A DNA stretch of 64,000 nucleotides from Pseudisothecium myosuroides. Its lineage: Eukaryota; Streptophyta; Bryopsida; Hypnales; Lembophyllaceae. Below are positions 24,703 through 37,528 of this stretch, in pieces; positions within the stretch are counted from its first letter, which is position 1, and the number at the start of each line of letters is the position of its first letter. The translations under genes and the position numbers were made by a program. Location: NCBI GenBank assembly GCA_951799445.1, contig OX637293.1, forward strand, positions 24,986,001 through 25,050,000, written 5' to 3'. The notes under the pieces are model-generated. The model ran no database searches. It was not told the origin of the DNA and was given only the letters and a program-made list of their open reading frames with translations.

Positions 24703-24950
24703 CCAATGGCCAAGTGGTAAGGGACTTCCAATGGAATCTGTGAGGTTCCCGATTCCATTCACCATGTTGACATTGCTTATATGGGGTGCCCTGTGCTGGC
24801 GCTTGAGGAAGGGGTTTGTTCCTCCACTTGTTCTTGACAAGGATACCCAAGGTGTGTAATTCCTAGTCTTTCTCATGCCAAGTTGCCTTAAGTTGTGTCA
24901 CATTAGTCCAATTGTGGCCCTCGAAGGCCATATGGTTCAAAATAAAAAAT
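24703..24950 (+). mobile_element. Probable tRNA-derived SINE
   Basis: Starts with a polymerase III A-box-like TGGCCAAGTGGTAAGG and, about 40 nt later, a B-box-like GGTTCCCGATTCC. The body is clearly richer in GC than its surroundings and ends in CAAAATAAAAAATTAATTAA, an A-rich tail. A convincing target-site duplication was not found. The length of about 250 bp suits a plant SINE. Confidence 0.65.
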
Positions 24951-24971
24951 TAATTAATACAGTATTGGATC

Positions 24972-26315
24972 TTAATTTCTAAAGTCCCATTGTCCCTATA
25001 GGGAAGAAAATGGACTTTGGATAGGTTCCTATAGTCTTTTGTCAAGTTTTTTTTGAAACTTCCCCTTAAGAAAGAAACATACATTAGCTTTTGTAGGAGT
25101 AGTATTTTTTTCCAATAGGTGTCTAGGAACAAAAGTTATGCCATCCTATGGACAAAATGGAAATTCTTGGGTAGCAAAAAAATCCACCCAAACTTGAAAT
25201 AAAAGTTTTAAAAATTTCTTTCTTCTAAATGATAATTTTGTCTATATATGGAAAGAATTAATGACGTGAAAGTTATCGAGCTTCTTGTTTTGTGGGAAAT
25301 CATAGCATCTTCTTGAGAAAATAATGTATTTGATTTGTTCTTTATTTTTTCCTTCAATCTCATACCTACCTCTACCCAACAATTTTTAATCCCTAAAAGA
25401 CCAAGGGGTCGTCTAGATTTCCAAAATTGTGAAGATCTATTATAAAATGCAATTTAGAACAATATTTTAATTATGACTCTCAACAAAAGTTGTAAAGTAT
25501 GATTTATAGATCACATCCACAGGGTTAGACCAATAAATACATAAACCAATATTTTACAATAAAATTTGAAGCGAAAAATTGAAAATTCCTTCTAAAATCA
25601 ATTGTAGATAGAATATTTATGATTTTTATAAGAATTTTTTTTCTATAAGTTCAAAATGCTAAGTTCTAATCATAGTGATTTTTGAAGATTTTTATTTGAT
25701 TTTTTGATTCAAGTTGTTTTTTAATGGTCATTTTTTGACTGAAAAAGTTGCTTTTTGAGACTAGACCTACCAATACCTTTTGAATTATAGAATATTTGAA
25801 AAGCAAAATCTTCACAATCTATACCATACAAATGTTAATGAACTAATTTAAGAATCTTCAAAACAAATTGATGAATGAATAAATGCATGTCGCTGAGTTT
25901 TGGATGTGTTTCCATTCATCCATTGTTCAAAATCTGCACTCACGATCCTTAAGGGGTTGAAGAATGAAAACCAAGTTCTTTGTTTGGAATTTTTTTTCCT
26001 AGACTTCTAACTCAATTATTTGGCATATAAATTTGAAATTTGATGTCGATACTAGTACACAAAATTTAAGCTAAGGAAATTCAAGGTTTTATAGTCTAGT
26101 CACACAAAGTGCAAAACCTTCAAGTTTTCTTCACTTCAAACACAAATGTCTTTCAATCTAAATGGTCAAATTTTTTACACACATTCTTATACCAGTCTAA
26201 TACACAATCCTATAGTTAAATATGCTTCAAAACAATGTTTAAAAGTTTTTGCACTTTGCAATAGAAACTGCAATTGCAATTGTTTTTTGATGAAAAGAAG
26301 GTCTTCAAATTTTAA
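24972..26315 (+). mobile_element. TTAA-flanked element, copy E, interrupted by nested element H
   Basis: Left end TTAATTTCTAAAGTCCCATTG; right end GGTCTTCAAATTTTAA. Landmarks are ACATACATTAGCTTTTG, CAATAGGTGTCTAGGAAC, TATGCCATCC and, after the nested insert, AATGGTCAAATTTTTTAC. Without H it is about 0.77 kb, shorter than B because of central losses. Confidence 0.75.
25386..25960 (+). mobile_element. Short TTAA-type element H nested in copy E
   Basis: Left end TTAATCCCTAAAAGACCAAGG; right end CCTTAAGGGGTTGA. It splits copy E at a point that is continuous in copy B (between the CAATTTTT and GAAAATCAAG stretches). About 575 bp, non-coding. The interior is related to 48735-49395 (CTAAAATCAATTGTA and ATCTATACCATACAAAT). 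Confidence 0.72.
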
Positions 26316-26470
26316 GGGTCAATGTGATTTATGGATCATATATATATAATAATAATTTTTTAAAATTTTTCTTTTTTCTTTTTTCAAACGCGCGGTGACT
26401 ATGGATCATATTTTTCATCTTATGTTTTTAAAATCATCATCAAATTATTCTTCTAAATTGCAATTCAGAA

Positions 26471-26515
26471 TAATCAACTAAAATCAACTAAAATCAACTA
26501 AAATCAACTAAAATC
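26471..26515. repeat. 10-bp tandem repeat
   Basis: Four exact copies of AATCAACTAA in a row, with a partial fifth. Confidence 0.95.
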
Positions 26516-27459
26516 TGACAGCATTTGTTATTGATTTTTTATTAGTCTTCGTATGTTCAAGACTCTTCGAGCCATGTCAAGTGAGCTCGTGTGGACTGTG
26601 ATTGTTAGATGAACATATTCTCACCAGCGCTGATTCTCACTAAGGTAGTATGCTCTAAAAGCAACCATTTAAGGGCTGGTGTGCCTTTTTCACAGGTTTC
26701 TATGAACAGAAATATTTTTGGATCATTTTTCAGAGAAAGAAAAATGGCTGCGGAACCTAACACAAGTGGTTTCATATTTTTTGAATCATTTTTGAAGTAC
26801 TTATGAATTTAAAAAAACAACTGTTGTAGGTACCTATTTGTGACCCTAGGACTTCCAAAATCTGACCACTTGCAATTTCTAAAGTGATTTGAGTAAATGA
26901 AGGCCAATGACTGACCCTTGCAATAAATAATGCTTTTCTCTCGATTCTCTCAGTGGCTTGAGAGGTCCATTTAAAGACCATCTAATGTCCATTTCAGACC
27001 TAAATATAGGGTCAACTTGAAGAGTCCGCTCGCTTTTAGAGCAGACTACCTTAGGGCTCTATTCCTACTCGTACTCTTTAAATCAAATTAAAAGCATTTT
27101 TATTTTGACATTTATCAAAAATGCATTCCACATTTCTTGATGGACCGACTATAATTTCATCTGTCATTGATTAGTACAAAATGGTCAATGATCTGATCAT
27201 AAACACACCATAACTTTCTCTAGAAGTACATTTTGAATACATCAATAATGTTGTACAATTTGTGTCTCTTTCTTCAAAAAAAAGTTAGGCAATTAGAAAA
27301 GGTCAATGAAGTAACACACCTTTTCATTGGCAATCCATTTTCTTGCACACTAAAAAAAATTTAACTCTTTTGTTGTGTCTTACAAACTTTGTTCAGAGTT
27401 GGGAATCAACTACAAAGTATTTGTACAAGTTATTAGGGATTCATGACCGAAAAAAAGAT
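26516..27459. other. Intergenic DNA without a recognised gene
   Basis: Mixed AT content. Several short frames exist, none resembling a known protein. No clear element boundaries were found. Confidence 0.45.
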
Positions 27460-27469
27460 CCTTCAGTTT

Positions 27470-27736
27470 GGAGGATGCTAAATGTTGCCTTTGAAGGTGG
27501 GCCATGTGGGCCGAATTTACCCTGGGAAAAACGCAAGAATTTTTTATTTACCACAATTTTTTATTTTTTCAAATTCTAAATCCATATTTGCAATCAGACA
27601 CCCCAAATTAGCTAGGAGGGGTCTGTAACATACCCAAGAACAACACAAAATAGGCGGTTCTTTTTTTACTTTTACCCCAAAGAATTCCAAATATACCCTT
27701 CTGGGCGCACCTTCGGAGGCAACATTTAGCGTCTTG
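27470..27736. mobile_element. Mutator-like MITE with 10-bp target duplication
   Basis: Inverted termini of about 28 bp share GCTAAATGTTGCCT followed by GAAGGTG. The element is bounded by CCTTCAGTTT on both sides (27460-27469 and 27737-27746). A 9-10-bp duplication is typical of the Mutator superfamily. The 267-bp interior is non-coding. Confidence 0.85.
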
Positions 27737-28396
27737 CCTTCAGTTTAGCCACTCAAAAATTGATAAAAGTTCTTTGCAATGATATTCGGTTTCATTTGCT
27801 TCAATAAAAAGAATGAAATGAAATTTTAAAAAATGATAAAAGGACCGTGTATACGTCAATTAATAAATCTAAAGCTACGACCTAAAGATCATTAACTGTG
27901 ATTAATGAAAACATAATTAACTGAAGTTCTGCAGGTACCGCGAGGTAAAAATGTCAGGATTCATTTCAGCACTTGGTGTCTTCACTTGGTGCACAACTGC
28001 AGAGTGCAGATTGTCTGCAAATTGGGTCCATTTGGGGCCTTCCAGGAGTCCAGGCTTGTTCCTGACTTCCTGTACGTTGGCACCGTCATAAAATGAAATT
28101 TAATGGCATCAAATGGAAAGAACGCGGCCTGTTCCAACTTCCAAGCAAGGGTTGTATAGTACGGAGTACCCAGTTACGTAACCAAGGGGCCGACTGAAGC
28201 TGACACTCAGTGCGCAGGGTTCGCGGGAAATATCCAAAAACGAGTTGCACGTTACCGCGTGGGAGTGAAATTACGGTTCACGAAGCTTCCAATACCACTG
28301 CAATAAGTCCGCATGTAAATTTGCGTATTCGCAAGATGTAGAAGAGACCTAGATGTCAGATTTGCAATTCAGGTCATTAAACCCGTCTCAGACTTT

Positions 28397-28426
28397 TTTT
28401 TTTTTTTTTTTTGAAACAAATGAACA
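28397..28426 (-). mobile_element. Micro-insertion of a poly(T) retroposon tail with 14-bp target duplication
   Basis: A T-run followed by GAAACAAATGAACA is flanked on both sides by CCGTCTCAGACTTT (28383-28396 and 28427-28440). The paralogous promoter near 2593-2606 has that sequence once and no insert. On the - strand the insert is TGTTCATTTGTTTC plus poly(A), the same 3' end as the retroelement at 17116-17566. It is therefore a very short 5'-truncated copy. Confidence 0.88.
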
Positions 28427-29276
28427 CCGTCTCAGACTTTCAATCTAGTATTACCAAGGAGGTCATCCGGTACAGCAGTGCACTGATACTGTAGCTGCGG
28501 CCAGTGTTGGTAGTACAGCCACGGGTTTGGGGTACCCACGGCCGAGAGTCTCCGACTGGAAAACGAGTGTTTTCAAGAGTCCACAGAGCTCCATAAGCAT
28601 TTGCAGGCAACGTTAGAGAGCACTCTTGCCATTTCTGGTCGACAGCCATACTCGGGAGCGCTTTGCTTCTCTGTCCGATCGTCAGCGGTCTGGTGCTGTT
28701 TACAGTTTGCTGCTCGTCTTTAGACTAGTGGAAGTGGCCCCAGGAGAGATCTGTTGATAGAACCGTGAGAGATTAATTAGTGATTCTTGCACAGCTTGGC
28801 GAGCTTGGTTGCCCACATCGAGGGTGACCAGAACTTACGTCCTGCTTGAGATTCACTTCATGTCCCTCTGATGCGGCTGATGCTTTTAGAGCACAGTCTG
28901 TGAGTAATTGTTGTCTGCCTCCTTTCCCTTCCTCATGCTTCGACTGGATGAAACAATAGGTACACAGTGCACACGACCTGTTGCAAGAACTTCATGTGGT
29001 TGACAGTGACGGGTTGCAAGCGCATGATGGCTTGCTTTTGTTAAAAGCAGGGTTGGTCTTTGAATTTGGTAGAGACGATTGAAGGAATTTGACGACGTTG
29101 TGTGTAACTTGGGAAGTACGTGGGTGAAGTATTTGGATTGCCCAGCAGGGGGAAGGGTCGTTGGGGTTTGGAGGACTGACGCTAACACGGTTGCAAGTCT
29201 CAACCTCTTCTGATCATCGCAACTTGTATTTGTCTGTGAGATTTTACATTGAAGCTGCATCGAGGTCGACCCCAGC

Positions 29277-32200
29277 ATGAGGAGGTTGTTCGCTTTCCTG
29301 GTGTGGCTGTTTAGCTTCTGGACTTGGAAAGGTTTCTTCCTTCGTTGGCTTCGGAGTCCTGCCTCCCATCCTCCCAGCGGAGAGACTGCGGGGCCTTCGC
29401 TTTCCCAGGAAGGGCAGGAAGAGTCGGAGTTGGCACGCTTTCTCTCTTCCTTACCCGAAGATGGACGCTGGTGCAGGCATTTGTTTTTTCATGGAGACTC
29501 AGAAGTCAGAATTTACTTTGGAGGCGCTCGTTTTACATTATTCCATGGCACTGGCGTGCAAGCAGGTTATGGTGAGTTTCTGGAGGCAGTTGCTTCATCA
29601 GAAATTGTATTCCCTGAAAAAGTGAGCATCAGTTTCGGGGGGGACGATTCCTGCAAAGACGTCGAAGCATTTGCTGACGCACTCCGTCAGTCTAGCAACA
29701 GATTCAGAAAACTCAGTCTTTGTTTTTTGCAGGGCTCCCCAGTCCAATTTGCCAAGTGTGTCTCCAGGGTGCTTCTTGGAAATGATGCAATTCAAGATCT
29801 CTACCTGATCTTTGACTTTGTAGGGGAGATGGGCAAAGAGTTGACTTCAAAATTTATGGGTATTCTTGCTATGCCTCACATTCTCCAAATCCTCAAATCA
29901 TTTGTAGTTTTGGCGAGTTTGGACGAAGAGGGAATGGAGCAATTGATGAAGCCCTTCCAAGGCCCTCCCAATGCACTTGAAGGATTACGAATTCATTCTC
30001 TAATATCGGATGCTCAGCTTGAGCATATAAGTGGCATGCTTACTTCAAGTACATCCCTCAAATCCCTTTTGGTCCATAAAAATTCACTTCAGGCTCGAAA
30101 GGACTTTACTAAAGGATTCAGCAGCATAGCAGTTGCATTGTGTTCCAACCAATCTCTTGAAGTCCTATCTTGTGAGATTTCTAGTAGCATGGAGATGAAG
30201 GTGTTGTTGGAGCCATTGATGCCTAATAACAATAATCTTCAATGCAATACCACCCTCAACGAGCTTCGGTTATGGAAATCGATTGGAGGGAAAGAAGGGA
30301 TTGAAACCTTAGTTGACTTGATTCACACCAACACATCCTTGTTGGAATTGAATTTGGATGAAGTGGATGATTTATCTTTGCATGATACACACGGGATTGA
30401 GAATGTTTTGGTTCTCTTGGAAGCCCTCAAGACAAACAAATCTTTGAAGAAAATTGGTTTCCAGGGGTGTAAAGCAGTCGGTGGTTACAAAGTGCTTGGA
30501 GCGATGATGGACTTGCTTTTGGAAAATCATTGCATTGAAGACATTGGTTTGTTTGGCACAGGTTTGCAAGAGTCAGGAGATGCAGATTATATATCTTCCG
30601 CATTATCAAAGAGGAAGAAAATGAAATTGTGGGATATTGTTCAAAGCATGGCAATTGTTAATCCAACATCCGGGCGAGTGTTTTTGTGTGGACAACCATT
30701 TGCCGGTGAGCTATACATACTCATATTTTGCATGTAGGTATTTGAGTATTGATATTGTTGATTACGTTTAAGATAGAAGTGAACAATAAAAACATATAGA
30801 ATATAGAAATGTAATCATTGCAAACCTTCAATTTTCCAAAAGGTCTCAAACCAAATGTAGATGAGTAATAAAATATGTCTTTTATATAAAAAAAATTGAG
30901 GTTCTATCAATGGAGATTATATTCTCCATCATTCCAATGACTCAAAATGATCTTTACATTCAATTCAAAAGTAGTATTTAGTAAAAAATTCTTATCAATT
31001 TCAAAGCATTGTACTTTTAAAACATATATAAAATGCAATTTATAATTTTGTACCTTTTTTGATTGCCTAAAATTTCTTAATATATTGATCAACACAATAC
31101 AATCTTATGTTTATTTTTTAAAACTTTCATTACTAACTTTTAACAACAAAAACTTTGATTCCTCTAATATATTGTAGACTTTGTGTGCTTTCTTAAAGAA
31201 AAGTATATTAGGCATCAAAAATATTGATTTGTAAAACACCTAATCAAAATATTTATTTCAAAGACTCAAAAGAGATACAAAATATGGAAATGATGATTTT
31301 TGCATTTCAAAATTTCTTCCTAATGATGAGCAACAACCATTAGACCGTAAAGGCCACAATATCTCCAAAGTGGATGCCCCTTGGTCAGTTGGTCCTACAC
31401 GCTTGTAACTTTCAAAGTATCCATTTTCGAGCTTGATTTGAACCTTGAATATGAAGCCTGATAAGGCTTCTTGGCACTCCATTTTAAGCTTTGACAAAAT
31501 CAAAACATTTGATGAGTCATGCAATCAAAAACTCCATGTACTAGATTACCAGATGTATAGTACATAGAAGCTAGATTCAGCTTTACAATGGTGATTTGTC
31601 TCTAAGGGTATTTTGGGTGTAAAAACTAAAAACAATTACTTGAATAGTTTTTTCACTCATTTCAAATTAATTGAATAGCTTTTATTACATTGACCAATTC
31701 ATTTTCACTTGTTAGTTCAAAGTTTATAACAAATATGATTTCTTATAAAACTATTAGAAATATCTGACATTGAAAGAAGGCACATATATGGTATTTTGTA
31801 ACAAAAATATTACATTAGAATTCAATTATTCTATAACAACTGAAACTCTACATTGGATTGAAAATCAAAGTTCAACCAAATGGGAATGGAATTGGTCACT
31901 TAGGGTTTCAATGGTTGCGAGCCATTGAAGATTAATTGGCTTATGAGTAAAGGTTTGCTACAATTTAAATGTATTGCAAAAGTTATGAAGTTTACAAGTC
32001 CAATCTCATACATTCAAGGGAAACTCTAGAAATATATTATATTGAAGTAATAATGCTTGTGCACTTTAATAGATTTGACTTTGTATAGATTTTTTTTGAA
32101 TTGTTCTATTTTTATTGAATGAGGAGACAATCACAAGGTATTTTGATTTAGAAGCAAGAATCACACCTCCAAGCCAAAAATATGATTAAGAAATGTTTCT

Positions 32201-35200
32201 TTACATACTATTTTTAGTGTTTCCAATACAAATAGAAGCATTAGATATGATTTGTATAAGATCTTCATTGTTGAACTCTAGCATCATTGTCATTTTTCAA
32301 TTTCATATCAGTCATTCCCAATTTTGATTCTCTCGTTGTCATTGATAATCTTTCATTTAATACATATTTAAAATATGAATATAAAATATTATTTCATGTG
32401 GAGCATCTTTTTATGCCTTCACACCATGTTTTGAGTACATTGTAGAATGAATTTAAACGACTTGTTGAATCCATTCAAATTTACATAAAATCTTGAATGA
32501 TTATACTTGATGTTTTAAACTTTTTCAACACTAGCATTTGAAAAGAACTTTCGTTAGACGTTCCAAATACATGGTCTTACGATCAATAAGGATTTTGATT
32601 CTAATAATCTTTAGAGTGTATATTTTAAACAGCAAACTAAGAAATCCTATTGCAGAAAGACGTTACCAAAAACAAGACTTTAGACTACCTTCAAAAGTAT
32701 TTTTTTGGTAAATCTTTGGTCATCAAACCTCTTTGGGGCTTTAGTTGCTAACTAAATGTCATCTACCTCAATTAAATACTGTGAAAATTTCACTTTTGAT
32801 TCTAAACTAGCTTGTTCTTGTTCTAATTCTCCACAGGTAAAACAAGATTGCGAATGTCTATGAAGAAACTAAAAGAATTCCAAGGAATAGATGAAATTCC
32901 AAACCGATCAAAGGTCAGGGAAAAAATACGAAACATATTCAAACCCTCTAATGCACCAAAAGGGCCAATGGAGGACATGCCACTAGAACGTACACATGGC
33001 ATTGAAGTAGAGACTGTATTCTGCGATGGCATTGGCATTACCATTTGGGACATGGCGGGTCAAACCGACTATCACTCTTTTCATGAGTTGGTGATGCCCA
33101 ATCTCTCGGCTGATGGAAGTTCATCAATGTTTTTGCTCATGTGCAATCCAATGAAGCAATCGACTCCCTCCAAAAGAAGATGTCCATCCAACATCAAATT
33201 GGAACTTGAATCTTGGTTGCGATTCATTGCTTCCAATACAAGGCGATCTCTTTCCTATCGCCCACACGTGTCAATAGTCATGACTCATTTTGACTATTGG
33301 AAAGATGACAATGCATTTGCTGCACGCATTGATGATGAGGTTTTACAATTGAAATCTCGATTCCAAGAAGTATTGGAGTTTGATGAAGACAAGTATGTAT
33401 TCAAGGTCGATGGGAGAGATGTAATTCATGCTCGTAATGTGTTTGATTTTGTTAAATCGCACTTGAAGAAATTGTTGGAGAGATTGCCCAAAACCATAAG
33501 TGCATGTGAAGAAGTGCAACGTTTGGTAGCATTGTGGAATGAAGACAAATCAAAACCACGGTTGTTGAAGTGGGAAGAATTTTGTGAAGGCATGTGCAAA
33601 GAAGTGAATGAACTGAACGATGTGGACCATGAACTTGCTAAAAGGAAGAGGGAGTTTGTAGCGATATCCTTGAATGATGGAGGGCACATCATCTACAATG
33701 AGAAAGAAGGAGTGGTCATCACCAATCCCCATTGGTTTTGCCACGACATCATTGGACGATTCCTACACCAATGTGCCATTTTGGATTGCGATTTGGAGAT
33801 GGTTTCGTCCAATGGGATCATATCCATGGAACACATGAAGCGTTTGATATTGAAGCTTGTGGAAGGTGAAGGAGACATGGAGAAACAATTTGATGACATT
33901 TTGGGCATGATGATCAAACTACACATATGCTATAAGCAAGATGCTAGTAGCATTATGATACCATCGACTTTGAAGGACAAACGCAAAAGTTTGAGTTGGT
34001 CTATCAATGATGACTCCACAAGCTTGAAGTATGTTGGGAGAAGATTGGCTTGCAAAGATGGAATTCAAACCATGTTGACCCCTGGGTTATTTACACGACT
34101 TCAGGTATTGTTTTTGATTTACCTCGATAAAGTAGGAGTTTTAATTAGTTTCCTGTTTGTATATTATGTACAAAATTATTGTACATGAATCTTGCCACTT
34201 CATAGTCCGCATCCAATCACCATACAATGACATTTGCAATTGATTTATAGCTAATTATAAAATAGAGAAGTTATTCACAAGTATAAATACTTTAAAAAAC
34301 TTTGACTTCAATTTAATTGACAATGTATTGTACTAATTTCCTTATTTTATATTTTGATTTAGATGTGAGGTTCAATAAAAAATGAACCAAGTGAATGGAA
34401 TTTTGCAAACACTTTTCTCTCTTTGAAATGATGTGTTATTCATTTGTTGATATATTGTATAGGTTTCTCTCTTCCAAAAGCTCCAAAGCAAGAATGTCCA
34501 AGATACTTATGAGGTGTTTCAAGATATTATTAAGTTTATAAGTGGTGGCATTGAAGTCATTCTTCAATTCCATGATGGTGACATTGACATCCTTCTACGA
34601 TCCCATCAATGTCAAGACAAAATGTTGGAATTCCTTGATAATGGAATTGTCATGCACATTAAACTTCTCCAAGAAGATCCCACATTGGGTTGTCCCGGAG
34701 TTCGCCTTGTTGAGTACATTTTGCGCCCAATGTGTGTGCAAAGGTTGATTCATGCTCAAGACCGCAAAAACCAATGTGTTCAAGTGAAGGACTTAGAAGT
34801 GGAGGTTATAAAGATTGGTATAGATGCTACACACAATTGGAAGTCATGTGAGGGTTTGGGAGTTGGCTACGACAAGGTGAGCACTTTATTGGGAGGTTTG
34901 GCATGGAAAAGTCTTTTGGAAAGGCGATCACGTGACCTACAAGATTATCACAAGAAAATTCAATCTTTGGGAACCAGGACCCAAATTGATCTCCCCAACT
35001 CCAATAATGATGGTGGACATTTATCAACCACTTCACTTTGGCAAATGCCTCAGAGATTTGTTTATGGGCCCTTAGTTGAGGAGATAGTTGACTTGAGAAG
35101 AGAACATCGTGAATATCACAAAGAGACGATGTCAAAATTGGACGATGTGGTGCATCTCATTCGAAATTTAGAGCATAGCATTCAAAACATGCAAGAAAAG

Positions 35201-35851
35201 TTATTGCTGGAGGTGTGTTCAAAGATTGATGATGTGATGGCATTCACTGTGGAGATGCAAAAGTCACAAATTCCTAAATTGGCCTACCTTTGTGAATTTG
35301 GGAAAAGGAAGATTCTGACACGGTTGGTGCCTGACCTTGAACGAATCCAACTTCACCTCATGTGTGAAAATATCCACGGATTCCATGAAGTTCCAAATCA
35401 AAAAGGTTGTGTGGTCCATTTTGGAACAAAACACACAAGAAGATTTCTTGCAATGGTAGCCTGGGGATTGAAGATTGCCACCCTATTGACAAAGATTGGT
35501 GCTCATGTTGCTTGTGGGATGGGTGCAATGGTCCCTGATTTTAGTGATGGAGGGACTTTTGCAGCCTTGATTCTTGACACGCCTAGTTTTTTGGATTATC
35601 AAATCCCTACTCCAACTTTGGAGTCATTGCCAAGTGATATTAGGAAACATTCAAGGATCTCAATGGAAGACCAATCCAAAGCACAAAGGTGGCTTCAAGA
35701 GTTTTTGGAGCTGAAGTGTCAAAATAAAAGAGATTTCTATGAACAATTTCAATTGAAGAAGGTTCGCTACACAAGTGCAAGGGGATCTACAGCTTGGATT
35801 TGTGATAAATGCATTCTAGCACATCGCAATGAAATTGACAAACTCAAATAA
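29277..35851 (+). CDS. LRR-Roc-COR (ROCO) protein, TORNADO1-like, copy 2
   Basis: Exons 29277-30705, 32837-34104 and 34463-35851 have exactly the lengths of copy 1 (1429, 1268 and 1389 nt) and give 1361 codons without a break. The P-loop GQPFAGKT is again split by intron 1 (donor GTGAGC). DMAGQ is intact and the G4-like motif is THFD. The first ~150 residues are almost identical to copy 1. Differences concentrate in the leucine-rich repeats (for example GLRIHSLISD against EELRIHSLTSD) and in the linker before the coiled region (about residues 1070-1100). Intron 2 is only 358 nt, against 1284 in copy 1, because element A is absent. Both copies look functional. Whether they differ in expression cannot be told from sequence. 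Confidence 0.88.
30706..32836 (+). other. Intron 1 of the second LRR-Roc-COR gene
   Basis: 2131 nt, GTGAGC to CCACAG, collinear with intron 1 of copy 1. No element was gained or lost, only small indels. Confidence 0.85.
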
Positions 35852-37528
35852 AGTATAGCAGTTAATTGTAGAGTAGGAGGTATTAGGGTCTTTTTTTTCT
35901 TCAATTAGCACAGAACAAGGATATTCAGATCATACTCCTTTTTTATCCCAATTGGAGTTCTTTTTGGTTTCATTCTTAGTTTGGTTTTCACCAATGAAAA
36001 CTTACAAGCATGGAGCATATGAGAAAAGAGATTGTAATTTCAAATGGGAATTTTGAATTTAAAGTTTCATTCAACACCAAGTGGTGCTTCTATTGTTCAA
36101 ATTACATTTCAAAAGTAGCTTGTAATTGCTAAGCACATGTTGGATGACTTTATGAGGAACTCTATTAATAACTGAAACTTTAGGCAAATGTTAGTGTATG
36201 AGTTATGATATGACAAGTTGGATGATGTAGTCTTTACCAATTAAGTAAGTGTACATTTTTATAATAACTGACAAACATCTTTTTTTTAAAAATCCCTTTG
36301 GTTCACTATCAAAATTTGATTTTGTTGAGGAACAATTTTAGCTTTTGACAGTGAACTTCATTTTGTTGGACAAGTGGAATTAAATACAATATAGGGTCAT
36401 TCAAGGTTCAAATTCAACTTTTAGAATGTAAAACAAAAATTATTATGTCCAATTTCTTGAAACATGCGTCTATATAGAATTATACAATTTCTAATGTATT
36501 TTGAACTTTATGATTTGAATAAAATTATTAGCCATCAATATGTAGCCACAATAGGAGAGACTCCAATCTTTGTATCACATTGTTGTATGGACTTGCATTT
36601 CAAAATCCATGTCAACTTATTTATTTGTTTATGTTTTTCAAAAATTAATCCATCGTGGGCTTTCTCGTCCATCATAGGCTTTCTTTGCAATTGAGAGTCA
36701 ACAAATGAAAGCTTTCCTCAACACTCAATTAACTCATTAGCGTCCAAATCCTTTCTTGAAAATTTGCATGTGCCTACTTCTATTCTAGAACAATTATATT
36801 GATTGCTTCAATGTCACCAAATGGGTGACAAAGGAAGGATGCTTTTTGAAGATTCAATCATGACTTTGTATAAATGAGAAGCGATTTGAAAAAAGCATCA
36901 CTTCAAATCACTTTGTTCATGATCCAGAATACTGCGTTGGCTTTGGGACAGTAAAGGATAAAATTCATTTATTTGTCACTGTGGAGATCAAACAAGAACT
37001 ATTTGACAATAGCCAATGTTTAACACATTGATCATCCTACCCATCAAAGCTACAACTAGATCAAAGCCTATTGCAATACAGCACCAAAAAGGATTTATCA
37101 AGCCTCTAGGGCTCATTGAGTATAAGAGATGGGGGCTCCAAAACTGACGACAACAAGTAAACCAATTAATCGGTGACTTCGGCAAATTCATGCCACACGC
37201 ACCAATAGGACAAATCAGTTCAGTCAGAAAGAAACCTCAAAACACAACTCTTGTAGATTCCTCTCTTGGCATCCATTTTGAAACAAACAATTGGAACCTC
37301 GATCAATTAATATCGAGCTCGGACAAGCAAACTGTGTCAAAGTTGGTCGCCTGATCTATCAAAAGTCTCCACATAGCAGCGCTGATTCTCGAGTATTTCA
37401 CGGCGAATCCAAATGAATGTACTCGATCAAAGGAGGGGCCAGTTCCGGGCAAGTCTCGGGCAAATACTGGTTCGAAAGAATGTTTCCATGGGGAGTGGCC
37501 TGGAGCAGTCTAACGTACTGCTTGGTGC
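35852..37528. other. 3' flank of the second LRR-Roc-COR gene and downstream end of the F-box gene
   Basis: The first ~1 kb is related to the DNA after copy 1. No gene was recognised. From about 37.2 kb base composition becomes less AT-rich as the - strand F-box gene begins, so part of this is probably its 3' untranslated region. Confidence 0.5.

Larger units (their letters stand above)
27960..36350 (+). repeat. Segmental duplication, unit 2
   Basis: Collinear with about 1800-11470. It contains the second LRR-Roc-COR gene with promoter and flanks. It lacks element A and has a single promoter block. Confidence 0.9.
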
